Assembly: GCF_022539665.2 (NCBI RefSeq)
Contig: NC_081338.1
Coordinates: 3,719,679 to 3,783,678, forward strand
Direction of reading: 5' to 3'
DNA length: 64,000 bases
DNA from: Daphnia carinata
Taxonomy: Eukaryota > Arthropoda > Branchiopoda > Diplostraca > Daphniidae
Each line of letters starts with the position of its first letter. The stretch's first letter is position 1. The notes under the pieces were generated by a model. That model saw only the letters and a list, made by a program, of their open reading frames with translations, did no database searches and was not told the DNA's origin. The translations under genes and the position numbers were made by a program. Shown here one piece after another: positions 1 through 12,684 of this stretch.

Positions 1-748
1 GGTAGGTTCTGAAGATGCTGGCCATCACATCAGATGTTAGTAGGTACCTAACACCACCATTGCAGCCATCTGTTTGAGGTTTGATATCAGCCTAAACAGG
101 GATAAAATGCTTTTAACATTAAACACATTGAAATGTTAGTCTAATAATTCATTAAGGAATACCAAGAATGAAGCTGAGATGCCAACATCTTGCTGGGTGG
201 CATTTTTAGTTTCTTGTTGTTGTTTAATAAATTGTGTTGCATGATCAGACCAAAATTCCTCAGCAGATATGACATTTGACTTTACAAGATCCATGTACAA
301 CTGGCGATACTGAGGGTTTTCAGACAGAAAAAGCTTTTTCTCTTCAAGATCTTTGTTAACCATTCTTTTGAACTTGGGTAGCATGAGTTGAAGTAAATCT
401 TTCACTTTATCCCTGTCTGCCATTTGCTCAGCTTGTCCTGATGGATTAACAAACTGGAATGTTGTTGCACTTCCATCATGTAGACACACTTGCAACTGTA
501 CTTTAGGCTTTCCTTCTGGTGAAATCTTTTGGGCTACAAAAAAGTTGAGGGATGAAATGGAAATCTCAGGTAGGGCAATAGACATGCAGCTTACTTTTGA
601 TATCTGAGTATTTGTGCGATACACTGAAACTGTCTTTATTCCCCACCATCCATCCCAGCCTTTCTGTCATTAAATATAGTTCTCCTTCATTTTTCTTTAG
701 TTTTACGTGAGGCACTAACAGGAGAATACTTTCCGATGATGAAGTCAT
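1..748 (-). CDS. GTF2H1: TFIIH core subunit p62 (GTF2H1/Tfb1), 5' part, runs off the window
   Basis: TFIIH p62 is a scaffold subunit of the transcription and nucleotide-excision-repair factor TFIIH in the nucleus. Three exons are visible: 595-748 (start ATG at 748), 163-533, and 1-91, which is open at the window edge. Donors and acceptors are GT/AG and the phases match (1, then 0). Exon 1 and the start of exon 2 give the N-terminal PH-like domain, with [15 protein letters not shown] and then QKISPEG across the junction. The second half of exon 2 gives the start of the first BSD domain, with LLPKFKR, NKDLEEK and ISAEEFW, then DVGISASFL. Exon 3 continues with [10 protein letters not shown] and [13 protein letters not shown]. 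These match the order known in animal GTF2H1 proteins. About 205 residues of an expected 540-550 are visible. It shares a 278 bp divergent promoter with TAF11. The identification is firm. Confidence 0.95.
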
Positions 749-1026
749 TTTTCGAAAAAAAAATGTGGCCGAAAGATTCGTCTGCTAGTCGGTAGAGCCA
801 TCTGTAGTTCTTGTTAAACACTTCATGTTCGACCAAGATATTTATGATACTACAAGCAGTGTTGTTTTGACAGTTCAAGAAACTTAGCAAATAAAAGCAG
901 AGCTAATTTTCTTGCCAAACCCTTCATTTGAACTCTAAGTCCGGCATTAATATTTAATTATATCGCGAATGAGCACGATAAAAAAAACCTAAACCATAGA
1001 TTGCTGAAACAAGTAATTCAAATAAA
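749..1026. promoter_or_regulatory. Divergent promoter between GTF2H1 and TAF11
   Basis: These 278 bp separate the two start codons and must hold both 5' UTRs and both core promoters. No good TATA box is placed for either gene. The stretch near 955-970 is AT-rich with a TCGCGA palindrome. Housekeeping genes of this kind usually have TATA-less promoters, so a shared bidirectional promoter is inferred from spacing alone. Confidence 0.6.
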
Positions 1027-1974
1027 ATGGACATGAATGTGTCAACTGGTTCCATTTCTGAAGATGGTGAAATGAGTGATGTTAACATTACTCATTCTAG
1101 TGAGAATGATGACGATGACGGAGGACAATCGACAACAAGGAATTCTTCAGTTTCCCCTTTCAAGAGCAGTTCTCGCAGAGAAACAAAACAGAGAAAGCAG
1201 GTTTCTGAATCAGAGACAGATTACGATGAAGAAAATGGAGAAATGGACCCCCTTGCAAGGATGCTTTCCACACCGACACATGGGGACGAATCCAGTGAGC
1301 CACCAGAGAAGATTCAGAAACTTAGTGATGAAAAGAAAACTGAAGGTGAATTTGTTATGCCCAAGTCATCTCCAATGTCATCCTCAGAAACCCCACCGCC
1401 AACCTCTTCACCTTCAAAAGAAAGTGAAAAAGAAGCAGAACGGAGAGCTGAGTACAGAATTAAAAGAGAGGCTGAGGAAGAGGAAAGGGAAAAAATGCAA
1501 GTTTTAGTATCCAATTTCACAGAAGAACAGTTGGACCGTTACGAAATGTACAGAAGATCGGCTTTCCCAAAAGCAGCTATCAAACGAGTATGTTCGTCTA
1601 AATTTAACTGCAATACCAAGCATTCTTTGGTAATCACGTCCTTTTTTTTCTTCGTCTTGATTTATAATAGTTGATGCAGACCATTACCGGATGTTCTATT
1701 TCTCAAAACGTGGTCATCGCTATGGCCGGCATTGCCAAAGTTTTCGTCGGCGAAGTAGTAGAAGAAGGTACGTTTAAAAAATGCAGCAACAGACTATTAA
1801 ACGTGGTCAAATGCGTGGGAGCTCACTATGAATATTCTTATCATAGCTCTCGACGTCATGGAGCAATGGGGCGATAGCGGTCCACTTCAGCCCAAGCACT
1901 TGAGAGAAGCCGTCAGAAGAGTGAGGAATCGAGGAGGCATCCCCGGCTCGAAACCATTCGCAAAGGCCCTTTGA
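1027..1974 (+). CDS. TAF11: TFIID subunit 11 (TAF11/TAFII28), complete
   Basis: TAF11 is a histone-fold subunit of TFIID that pairs with TAF13 and contacts TBP/TFIIA in the nucleus. Three exons join in frame: 1027-1587, 1671-1767 and 1847-1974, giving 261 residues and a TGA stop. Residues 1-150 are acidic, Ser/Pro-rich and low in complexity. Residues from about 158 form the TAFII28 histone fold, with [53 protein letters not shown] and [12 protein letters not shown], nearly as in vertebrate TAF11. The protein is longer than human TAF11 (211 residues) because of the N-terminal tail. Introns are 83 and 79 bp. The 3' half of this gene is the outer end of the left arm of the inverted duplication; its decayed counterpart lies at 54679-55190. 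Confidence 0.96.
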
Positions 1975-2039
1975 AACTTATACTTACAACAATCAACTAC
2001 CATGGCAGTGTCATTTATCTCTTGTAACTAAAACTTTTA

Positions 2040-2045
2040 AATAAA
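2040..2045 (+). terminator. Polyadenylation signal of TAF11
   Basis: AATAAA lies 65 bp after the TAF11 stop codon in an A-rich stretch, a normal place for the cleavage and polyadenylation signal. Confidence 0.7.
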
Positions 2046-5000
2046 AAACGTAAAAAATAGAAATATTTGAATTCTTTAACGTGAATCCCGACCTACATCT
2101 ACAAATTTGGCATCGGTTGAATTCGTTTGAGGCGCCGCGAAGGGATGAATTTCTCTTCCATACGCAAAGCTATAATAGGAATGAATGGAATGGTTTAACA
2201 TTACATAGCAGAAATACGAGTGTGAAATTACGTGAGTGATGATGGACGAATCACGCTTATGTACACTAAAACGCCTTCAGCGTGTGGACGAAGGAAGCCT
2301 CCTACGCGTTCGGCATGTATGAATGGCAGTTGATGGTGAATGAATGAACGATTGAAGTTGAAAAGCTATCAACATAGGAGAAATTTCATTTCAAAGAATG
2401 AATGGCCGCCTAGCAACAGCTATCGTCCATGAATGGTAAATGGACATGCAAACGTGGGAGTGAAGTTGAGTGGAATGCAAAGATGGGCACGGCGCCATCG
2501 TCCAGAATGAAAGCAGGGAACTGCGACGAAGCGCATTGGAGGCATTCGTGCATTTATGCAAAACGTACACACAAGGGCTCTATTACGGATAATTTCAGCA
2601 TTGCTTTCTTGTTGATTTGCACTTTTTTTCGATTGCAACGAGACTTGAACTGAGAATTCTCTAAATTTCGCATTGCTTTTTCTTATTCCGTCTGCTTTTT
2701 CCGGAAATTGACTTAACTTCGGATCCATTTTTTTTTCTGTGTGTATTTTCTATTTACTTCTTTTTCTATGCATGGATTCCTTTTCCACGGCAAGCTGGAG
2801 TAAGGCTGTGTTTTGGTCAAAGGCAATTTTGAAGGAGAGGAAATGACCGAAGAATTCGCCGAATCGTCTCTTCGGGACACGTTCATGAAAGATTTGAATG
2901 AATGAACCCATCTCTGTGAATGGGTTCATGTGAAACGGCTTCTGAGGCTTATGACTTCAAGGCTTATGAGCTAGTCATCACGTGAATAATTCATCGTCTT
3001 CTCTGTTTACTAGTACCCTCAAATAGATCAATCCCATCCTTCGTAGGAACGCGAATCCAAGATATTTGGAAACAAACATGGGGTCCCTTGCGATCCATTA
3101 CTTAACAATCGATGCGCTAACTAATTGCACCTAAACCTTCTTTTCGTTGTGTGGACGCACATAACGTTGGTCGTAGAAAAAACTAAACGCACGTTTACCT
3201 CTACTCCAGATTACCAAATGCACTTGTTATACTAGAGCAATGCGTCACCTAGTAAATGATAAATGAGATTACCTACCACAGCTCATTGGAAAGTATGCAT
3301 TGTAGATTGTACCTAGTGCTTCCCATTTCACTGATGGATGGATCATTCAATGCAAGTGCAGCCATAGTGGACGATGTCGCTGGCAAGTTATCGTATATCA
3401 CGGCGTCTAATTTTATCCATCGTCAGTAACGTTTAGAAGATGAGAAATGATGATACACTAACGGTCTAAATAGTACGCCTACCCTCGAATGATGTGAGAC
3501 TTTGTTGCTAGTTTTTTTTTTTTTCAATTCATAAATCGTGTGCAGCCTGCTCTATTTCTTCTCAGTAATAAATCTACTACCGGTGCAGTTCCTTTCCGCG
3601 CAAAAGTAAACTTCTTATGAAGAAAGGTTGTGCATTTTTTTCTTCAGAAAATCATTTGTTTGGCACGTGAGGCAGATTATGTCTAAAGATCATTCAGTTT
3701 TTTGGTTGTAAAAGAAACGAGAAAGAAATGTACCGACCTTTTTCACTCGTCGATAAGTTCATTACCCCACATAGCGACGGGACAGGGAAAGTTTGGCCTT
3801 TTGTTTTTAGTACTAGAATTATTTGTTGTTTTTGTCTATGCTTTTTGTGATGAATTGATGGCCATACCTGTCGAACATACCTTTTTATGCATACGGATGG
3901 TCTCTGCTACATACTAACACGTATGTTGATGGATGGAAAACTTGGCCGTCGAAATAGTGTCAAGTAATGCTAGAGCGTTGTAGAGCACATCGGGATACAG
4001 AAAATGTGGCCACTCTCACTCCGGGTGGAAATAAACAAAGAAGGGAAAAGAAGTCAGGACAGCCTGTCTGCGTATGAAAACGAGCCCGTCACAACAATGC
4101 AGGACGAGATACAAGAACAGCAGGTGAGGAAGTGTTCAAATGTTTTAAATGAAAATGCATATTGATGGTCGCTTAAGGCAGGGCGTTGGGTATTTGTTAT
4201 CTGCATAGTCACAAGTATTTACATCCAATGTGTAGCCACACTTAAAGGCCTGCTACCATTCGTCTTACCACCATTTGCTACGCGTACGGGCGTGTGGTCG
4301 AACATTGCCAGCCAATGTCGTAAAAACAAGCGTCTGTATATTTGGAAGAATTTCCTGACTGAGTTTTAGCTGGAGAAGAGAGGGAAGAAAACAATAACAA
4401 CAAAACAGCCACATTTAAAAAAGAAAAATAAGCACTCACGTGCAAAGATCAACGGATATTTGTTCAGCTTGTACCGGATGACCTCTGTCGTTCTGGAACA
4501 CAAGGGGAACACGGAACAGTCAAGAGGAAAAACCCGCTGGCAACCGAAAAAAGAGAACATAAAAGGCAAAGGGCCTTTATCACAAAGAGGACAAAAAAAA
4601 AACCTGAAACCGAAAGGGATGGAATAACCGTAGGTTGTTGGGTGTAGGTGGAAAAGCACCGCCGACATAATGAAATCATAAATCATTGGTTAAACACAGG
4701 CGAAAGAGAAATGCTCAAGTAAAAACATAGCCACTGAAGGATACACAGCATGAACCAATGTAATTGTGCGCCATGGCTAGCAAAACTCGTATATCGTGAA
4801 TATTTATCTGTTTTTGGATGAGAACGATATGAACAGTTAATGGGATGCAGCAGGAGTTTGGAATTTGAAGTCCAAACAGAAAATATTTTAACGTCAGCCA
4901 CTATAATTAAAATATCCAAAAGTCGTAATATAAGAGGCAATGGATTATCTATCTTTGCCTACAGCAGATTGAATTACCTTTAATGTCATTATTTTTTTTT

Positions 5001-6591
5001 GTGTCTTCGGTTGTCCGCGCTGTAAAGGGAAAGTTACGCTGCAACGTAACACTTGTTGATGTAACAGGACCGCGATGAAACGTCATCGAAATGCTGCGCA
5101 GGTTTACCTTTTTGCATTAAACACGGTTGAAAACCAAGAGACAACGGAAGATAACAAAACCTGACACTCAATAAGAAACATTCCACAATTATTCGCAATA
5201 TTTTAAGATAGGAAAAGATGGGATGGTCTTCTTGACGAAACCGAATCCCCTCTTTTATTAACCTTAATGTTTGACAAAGAAAATGAAATCACAAACTGAA
5301 CGAAATTGATTACGAAGAGAAGAAGAAGCCGTGTTTTAAACGAAAAGAATAAAGGATTAAACATTGGCTATAACTTTTTTTTTATTTCGAACCGAAAAAA
5401 AGAACAATAGCAAACATTTGCATGAAAAAGAAATAAACGGGTTGTAAGTTTCAATCGGGGAAAGGGGGTCACGAAAACAGACGATAGCAAAAACGACAAT
5501 GAAATAAAAAGAAAACTAATAAAAATATCCTTGCGCATTTAAACGAAAGGTATCTTTTCGCTGTGATTCTTGGAAAGTCGACTGGCTCGAAACATAGAAA
5601 TGAAACAAAAAATATGCAATGTCAATCACGTGCGATATCGTTGCATATCAGCACATGAGTAGAATAGCGATGAAATAAGCATTTCCAAATACCCGAACGC
5701 TAAAGAAACACCTGCGCATAATTCGTTAATTTGTTTAATTTTACGGTAGCGTGAGCTGGCATTACAAGTGCGTAAAATTACATCTAATGAGGTTACTTTT
5801 CGGCATCACGTAATGGATAAGTCGATGGAGTGCGTCATGTCCGTTACTTGTTTGATACCAATAACCAAAGGGAAAATCCAATTGGAAATTCCATTGGAAA
5901 TGAAGAATTGCCCTCTCCATTATCAATTACCTGTCAACTAGATTTAAGTTTATATTTCTAGAGCCAAAAAGTAAGAGGTTACGGAGAAGACCGTAATAAG
6001 TTGTTTGAACTTTAGACGAAATTATACCGAAGAGAAAAAGGTAACATGGGAAAACCAAAACAACTTACCTTTTGTTTTAAATGTTTTTTTTTTATATTAT
6101 GAGCGATAAAATAAAGACCCAATTACGAAGCAAACTGGAAAATGTAAATTTACCGTTTCCTTGGAAAACAAAATTTCCGGGAAATAAGTAAGTGGGTTTT
6201 TGTTGACATTTCGAAACTAAAAGCGCAATTCGATTGCCATCTTTCAAATGGAACAGTCAAAAAAATTAGTAATACAATTTCAAAGAAATTTAACCAGCGA
6301 CCAAATGTAAACAAAATAAAGATAACACTTCGTTAGCAAATAATGACTATTCATCTCGCACTAAATAACGAATCCCGAAATAATAGGGAAAAAAAAAGCA
6401 TGTCGTCGTCATTAAGCGGACCAAGCTTGGCAGTAGTGCGTGGGTGTGTGATATTGACAAGCGTGACGTTTAAAATATGAAAAATAAAATTCAACAACAA
6501 AAAAAGGGGGGGGGGGAAACGAAAATCCTTGACATAAGTGAATTTATTGCGGACCCTTTTGAGTAAGGAGGCACTACCAAGAAACGGAGGA
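2046..6591. other. Outer non-coding part of arm A, no gene seen
   Basis: No convincing coding region was found on either strand. The stretch 2160-2420 is dense in ATGAATG-type motifs. A perfect 10 bp stem with an 8 nt loop sits at 2902-2929. Several blocks (2300-2530, 2765-2945, 3380-3480) have recognisable reverse-oriented partners in 53.1-54.4 kb. From about 4.0 to 6.4 kb I could not find clear partners by eye. The position upstream of the CHRDL-A promoter and the selective survival of blocks suggest regulatory DNA. Confidence 0.6.
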
Positions 6592-6599
6592 TATCGATA
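6592..6599 (+). promoter_or_regulatory. DRE-like element TATCGATA upstream of CHRDL-A
   Basis: The palindrome TATCGATA, the DNA replication-related element bound by DREF in insects, lies about 65 bp upstream of the TATA box. The matching position in arm B does not have it. A chance match is possible for an 8-mer. Confidence 0.4.
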
Positions 6600-6657
6600 G
6601 AAGCGGGGCGTTCTGCGCGAATCCTCTTGATTTCTTACGCGGTAGGAACCTGCTCGC

Positions 6658-6667
6658 TTTATATAAA
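6658..6667 (+). promoter_or_regulatory. TATA box and core promoter of CHRDL-A
   Basis: TTTATATAAA is followed, at the usual spacing, by GGCAGTTAG with a likely start A at 6687, about 28 bp from the TATA. The sequence AGTTGATCGAC just downstream is kept in the arm B promoter. The promoter is about 8.9 kb upstream of the first coding exon. Transcription start and gene link are inferred from the mirrored pair and from the lack of any other gene in between. Confidence 0.65.
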
Positions 6668-6686
6668 TAGGTAGAAGAAATGGGGC

Positions 6687-6831
6687 AGTTAGTTGATCGA
6701 CAACGGTCGAACTAAGCGTTCCCCGGCAAAGGCTTCACCCATAATTCCCTTAAAGCGCAAAATATAAACGGTATACAATTTTCCAATCAGTAAGTGTATC
6801 TTCGTCGGAGGAATTGTTCTCAACAGCTACG
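6687..6831 (+). other. Probable 5' UTR first exon of CHRDL-A
   Basis: This stretch starts at the inferred start site and has two good donor sites, CA|GTAAGTG at 6790 and CG|GTGAGTC at 6832. It has no useful open frame, so it is read as a non-coding leader exon spliced to the exon holding the ATG at 15563. Which donor is used cannot be told from sequence. Confidence 0.45.
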
Positions 6832-8375
6832 GTGAGTCGTCCATTTATTGCCGTATTTTTTTACGCTGTTGACATTCAATTGCGCTCAGGAATAGAGCAC
6901 ACGATTAGAATAACGATGTTGCATTAGATATGCGAATAAGTTCTTTGGCACAATTATTTTAACAAGCTTCTCGGCCAATGTTTTATGGGCTATTACATCG
7001 CCTCCCTTTTTCATAGATAATGATGAATCGTGCAAGAAACCGGTTATTTCTTGCCAGTTTTTATTTCTTTGCCTATTAAGCGTCTCAAACACGTTACATT
7101 ATTCATTATTTTGCTGACCTATTAGTTGATATTAGGAATTTATTGCTCGGCTTTTTGATGAAACAAACTTTTTTGCTTGTTTGCTTTATTGCCAGTGCCT
7201 CGCACACGAATGAAATTCAACGCGATCAATTTTTTCTTTTGCTCTCCAGTTTATTTGTACGTAATAGCGGCTCTTTACCATCTCAAGTTCAATATTTTGT
7301 TTGCTCTCTTTCTTTTCATTGTTATGTCATTTTCAGTAAAAATGTTAGCAGTTACACGACATGGATTTTTTTCGTTCGTCATTACTTATCACAGTTTTCT
7401 ACACTATGTAAATTAACAAAGATAATTTTTGTTTTTCTCTGCTGATTTACCGCTCCCGTAATTCAGGGGCTCAACCTCAGGTTGCTGGGCATTTGTTTCA
7501 CGAAATTCTCGTGTGTTTTCACGACGGTCGTTTCTTTTGTTACTCCAAGTATTTTAGCCGTTACAACCACCGGAGAAATGAAGGTTATGTCTTTCAGCGT
7601 TTGTTTGCTTATACCGGATTTGGTTGTCACGTTCGGCGGCCTTTTCTGCTCGTCGAAAATTACCAATGCAGCTGTTGCCGATAATAACGCAACAGTCGTG
7701 CACATATCAGTTAACACGCTGGCCATATCCGTCGTCGTGACGAGAATACGTGATTGGCGTTCCTAGACACTTTTTTTTAGTGGTAGCAAAAAATGCTAGA
7801 AGCACAATGCATTTGCGATTATTGTAAGATCGGTTGTAGCCAGTGCTGTAAAAACCTTTGTGATGTAACACGCTATGGTCGTTATTCATTTGATTGTAGT
7901 CAACATGCGAATGAATGCAAAATTCGGATTAAGCCACAACATAATTGTCGTATAATGCTACCGCGTTTAAGCACTACGTTAACTAGGCCTGAATGTAAAG
8001 GCAATTAGCCAGTTAAAAACAAGACAGTTAAACTGGAATTTTATTTCAGGAAGGTCTCATTTGGTGTTATTTCTTTCCCTGGAACTGATACAGTAATCTA
8101 ATCGATACGTTACACTGATTACATGACTCGTGCTACCATAGCGACGCGGTTAATTGGTATCAGATGGATTAAGCATAGTCAGATGGATGGCGCGTGTCTA
8201 AAGACTTACACCCTAAAAACGTCAAACAATCTGGCCTAGGTCATGGATTACTTTCTTTTTTGCTAGGCTAGTTGTTATCTAATAGGAAAGTGACATTCCT
8301 TTGGTTACGTAAGGGTTTTTTTTTCTTTTCCGTAACACATAACACAGCTTGCACTGATTTATGTTCATTTTTATT

Positions 8376-8391
8376 CCCCCCCCCCCCCCCC
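8376..8391. repeat. Run of 16 C
   Basis: Homopolymer in CHRDL-A intron 1. Long C/G runs also occur at 6506-6515 and 46991-47001. Lengths in assemblies are often unreliable. Confidence 0.8.
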
Positions 8392-11300
8392 TCCATATCG
8401 TTCAGTTTTCATTTTTCTTATCCAAATGAATGTCGAATCGACATGATCTGGTTATTAGCTGCTTTATTTTATGAAATATAAGAGTCATGTTTCAAACAAC
8501 ATGCCACATTCACGCTTCGGTGGTCTAACATCTGGAATCATTTGCCCGTTGGTAACGTTGCAACAACAAATTAAAAGAAAAAACCCTCCCCTAAAAAAAA
8601 AAACTAGTTTCATAACAAGAGAACATTAGCTTTTGTGTTGGGGATTGTTCCGGGGATTTATTATTTTTTTAGAACGTCTTGCCATCTTCGGCCTGCTAGA
8701 AACAAAATGTATCAAAATATTTTCACACCAAAAGTAGATAAACCACCGATCCATCATCAACTGTTGTTTCATTACATTGTGTTCTGTTTCAGCCTACTTT
8801 GTTCCATCACTTTTGGTATAAAATTTTCTTTTTTTACATTAACTTAGGCTACACCTGAAAAATTTCCTTTTTTTTTTTTCTTTCTGACGTGAACTAATTT
8901 AACATGTGGATTTTTCATTTCGATTCTGAAACTTCCATTCTCTGCGTCAGCTAAAAAACGATAAGCCTGTTTTACAGAGTAATAAGCAAACCTGCGGTAT
9001 TAGTTGTTAAAGTCAGCTAAACACCAGGTGCTCGCTTCTTGAACGCCCTTCGGTGCGTGCAGTTCAGTCCAATATTCTGCTGCAACAACACCGTAAGGCA
9101 AAAATGGGAGTTGACGTCTCATCAGTCAAAGACAAAGACTTTCGATAATCACAGTCATCGTAGTGGTAGTAGTCTTCGAACATGTTCTGTTCAAATCGTG
9201 CAACATTGAGACGCAGATGTTACAGACGCCGCATCGTGCGTGTTGCAACGAACTGAACGATACGCATGCCGTTCATTATTTCAATTACTCAATGGCATGT
9301 TTAGGCGCTTCCAAAGACGAAAAAAGTCTGTTGTAGCTCTGCTTTCTCTTTATTGTCAACACATCGTCTTGCAGCTGTTGTATAAAGTAGGCTCTACTCT
9401 CTGAAGCAAAGAAACTGTTGCAGTTGCGTCGACTATGGGAAAACAAACGTCTTATTACGTGACTAAATGAGCGTTCGGTTGAATAAAAAGTACCATGAAA
9501 CAGCAGGGGGAAAGGTTATTTGGCACGGAAAATGGTAAATTCCTTCGGATGAAAGCGAGATGTTACGTGGAAAAATAGAGGAACGTAAAAAAGAAGGGGG
9601 AAAAGGACAGGTTCTCTGTTGCTGTGGAACTCTTTTGAGAATTTTAGTTTTTTGGTTTTCCATTGGCGATGGCCCTACAGTTGGGCCATGAAAAAAAAAA
9701 AAAACAACCTTCCATCGTAAAACGTCTGTCTGCTGTTATGGCTGATATGGCGCAACAGGGATCGTTTATGCTGATGAGCCAGACGCATATCATTTTCTAT
9801 GATGCAACACACAACAAACACGACGTTTCTGTTTCATTTTCAGTTTGACGGAGGGCTGGGTATACGGAACTCGCGAAGAAAAACAAGGCGAATCAATTCC
9901 TGGATCTCTTAGTTATGTTAATTATACCTCACATCTTATTGTTTCGTTGTTCTTCGATGCTTTCGTTTCCGAGAACAAAACGAACAGAATTACAAATACT
10001 GTGCTGATAGCGATGTAACAAATTGGATATATACGGCTATAAAAATTGCGTCACAAATCATCGGTTGATGCATTGACGTGAAGTCATCGAATGCGAAGAA
10101 AAGGGGGATATTCAGACGGCAAGGAGGAATTGAACAAGTTCTGAGAAAAAAGGGCCACCGTGAAAACATTATATGAATCTGCTACTGTTCAACATGAAGC
10201 CGAGAAGGTGGAGGAGGTTGGCATTAAATGGAACTCATCTCGTATGCTGATAGCAGAACATATTCTTGCCTACCCTTCTTTTTTCAGTCCAGCAATTGTT
10301 TCGAAAGAATGTAAATTCATTCCATCATCTATGATGGCATGCAACAATCAAGGTGGGTACTGCTTTCAGCGTTCATATTGGATACACGTACAAGCTCTAA
10401 TTTAACAGTCCGTTAAAATATCTTATACGAAGTGAAATAAGTTGAAGTTTAAATAGAACTAATGTAATAACGAAGCTGGTGGTCAATGCCAAAAATTAGC
10501 AACGCGCAATTCCGTGAAGAATAGAGATATGCATGCCACTGTCAGATAGAGAACTATTGAACCTTAACCAACGGACCACCGGGCGTCTGGCAGAATCCAC
10601 CGGCTTTAAAAGAAAGGCAGAAAAATACAAAAGAAAAAGACAGACGAAACGAAAGCCAAAAACAATCGTGAATGAAAAGAAGCGTCTGGATGAACGTCGG
10701 TCAAAAAATTGGCTATGTCCAAACTGATGCTGTTGTCTTCTATAACAGCCAGCACGTTCTCTTGTAGCAAATTTATAATCGCGATTCGGCTGGCTGTATG
10801 GGTTTTCATCTTTTCTCGATATTTTCGGGTCTATTGCCACGTTTAGTAGAGTACGTCTGCCTTGATTTTAAGCCAAATGCAAACGTACTAAATAGTCCAG
10901 CATATTTGTGCCCCTTTTCTGCCTTGGCTTCTCACGTATACGTATATATTTTTATCTTCTTTATTTTAGACGCCATTCATTAAAAAAAACTACTATGAAT
11001 GTCACCCATTATTTGAAACTGATGCTGGTGCTGCGTGATGTGCTATTTTTAGCCAAGCGCAGCACGAGGAGAAGCTAAGATGATGGCGAGTTTTCTCGTC
11101 TATTGTCTGACAAGGGCAAACGAATAATGTCGTCGCAGCACGTTGTAAAAAAAAAAAACGGAGGGTAGTTGCATGGCAACCCGTGATAGAAGACTGGGTC
11201 GTTCCAAACAATACTGCCACACGACGGTGTTCATAAACATGTGAGTGGTTTGATGCCGGACAGCGAACACAGTTTTAATCCTTTATATATTTTCCTTGCA

Positions 11301-12684
11301 TTCTTATTTCTTCCTTTATCTCAATAGATGAACGTAAAATAATTAAATAATTGCACATGTCCAATAAGTCCATGTCGTATAGTTACATGAAAACTATGGC
11401 GATGTCATACGCAAATTTCTATTTAAAAAAAAAAAGGCCGGTCGGATTTTTCGTAGAAAATATGTGAGGATGCAAGCCAATAGAACTCATAATAGCGTCT
11501 CGTCACCTTATTGTAATTTGTCATAGGCTAAGTGAACCGTAAGACACACACCGCCACCGTACATTCTGGTTGCGTGTTGGCACTGAGTTGAAGGCAATAT
11601 TCACTAGCCGATATAAGAACATTCCTGCGATCTTGGTGATCTGTCACTGAATTCGTGGAAGAAATAAAAAAAAACGGTGAGGGGAAATATTCCATTTCCT
11701 ACCACCAAAAAAAGACAGCATAACTATCACGATTTGCGTATGACGTTCAGGGACATTGTCCAAGAAAGCGGAAGAGATGCCAGAATGTTGTCGCATTGTG
11801 GCACAGGAATCATTTTGCCTCATATTCACTAGTAGGTCTGACACTTAACAGGAAATCGGTTTAAATATGTAGATGCCAACTTCGCTTCTCTTTTACTTCG
11901 GGTTGGTGTGATAGACTGTCAGTTGATTACATCCTACAAAGAAAGACGTAATGTCTTATAGGCAAAAGGAGAGAAAAAGAAAAGAATGTGCTACACCGTG
12001 AAGAATGCGCCGTCGACGGTTCGAAGAAAAGGCCCACCATCTAACTCACCGCGGGTGGTATTGCTTTGCTTAACTATAATAGTATACTAAGTGAAGCATA
12101 AACACTGTTGGCTCGCTACGGCATGCGGTAATCCGACGATGGTATCCAGAAGTCAATCAAATTAAAACAAACCTGAACAGTGATATTCAAATGGCTGATG
12201 AAGCTGACGTAATGAGTGTCAGACGAGAAATTGTTGCTGTTCGGGACCAACGTTTCTGCGGACATATCCCATTCATTTTTGGTCCGGATATGGACATTAA
12301 AATTGTTGAATGATTATATAGCTGCATGAAATACTAAACGGGCCACGTCATTAACGGCTTGTGGATTCCTGTTTGACATTGGTTTCGGTGATTCATTCAT
12401 GAATGAGTATTACATGCGGTTTTGTTAAGAAACGTGCGGTTGAAACCGGAGATGAGTCTACAGTAGCGATAATTCCAGATCGTTGCTAATGAAACACAGG
12501 AACCGACCTTATGGTGTGAAACGTAGAGAGAGTCTATTTGGTATTCATTCTTCATCGTCTATATGATAAGGTACCTGAAATTAATTTCAGAAATAGATTG
12601 ATAGACAAAAAAGAAAAAAAAATGGAAGGTCGATAATAAATCAGTTCAATTGATGAATATATAATATACTACGAATATTATTCG

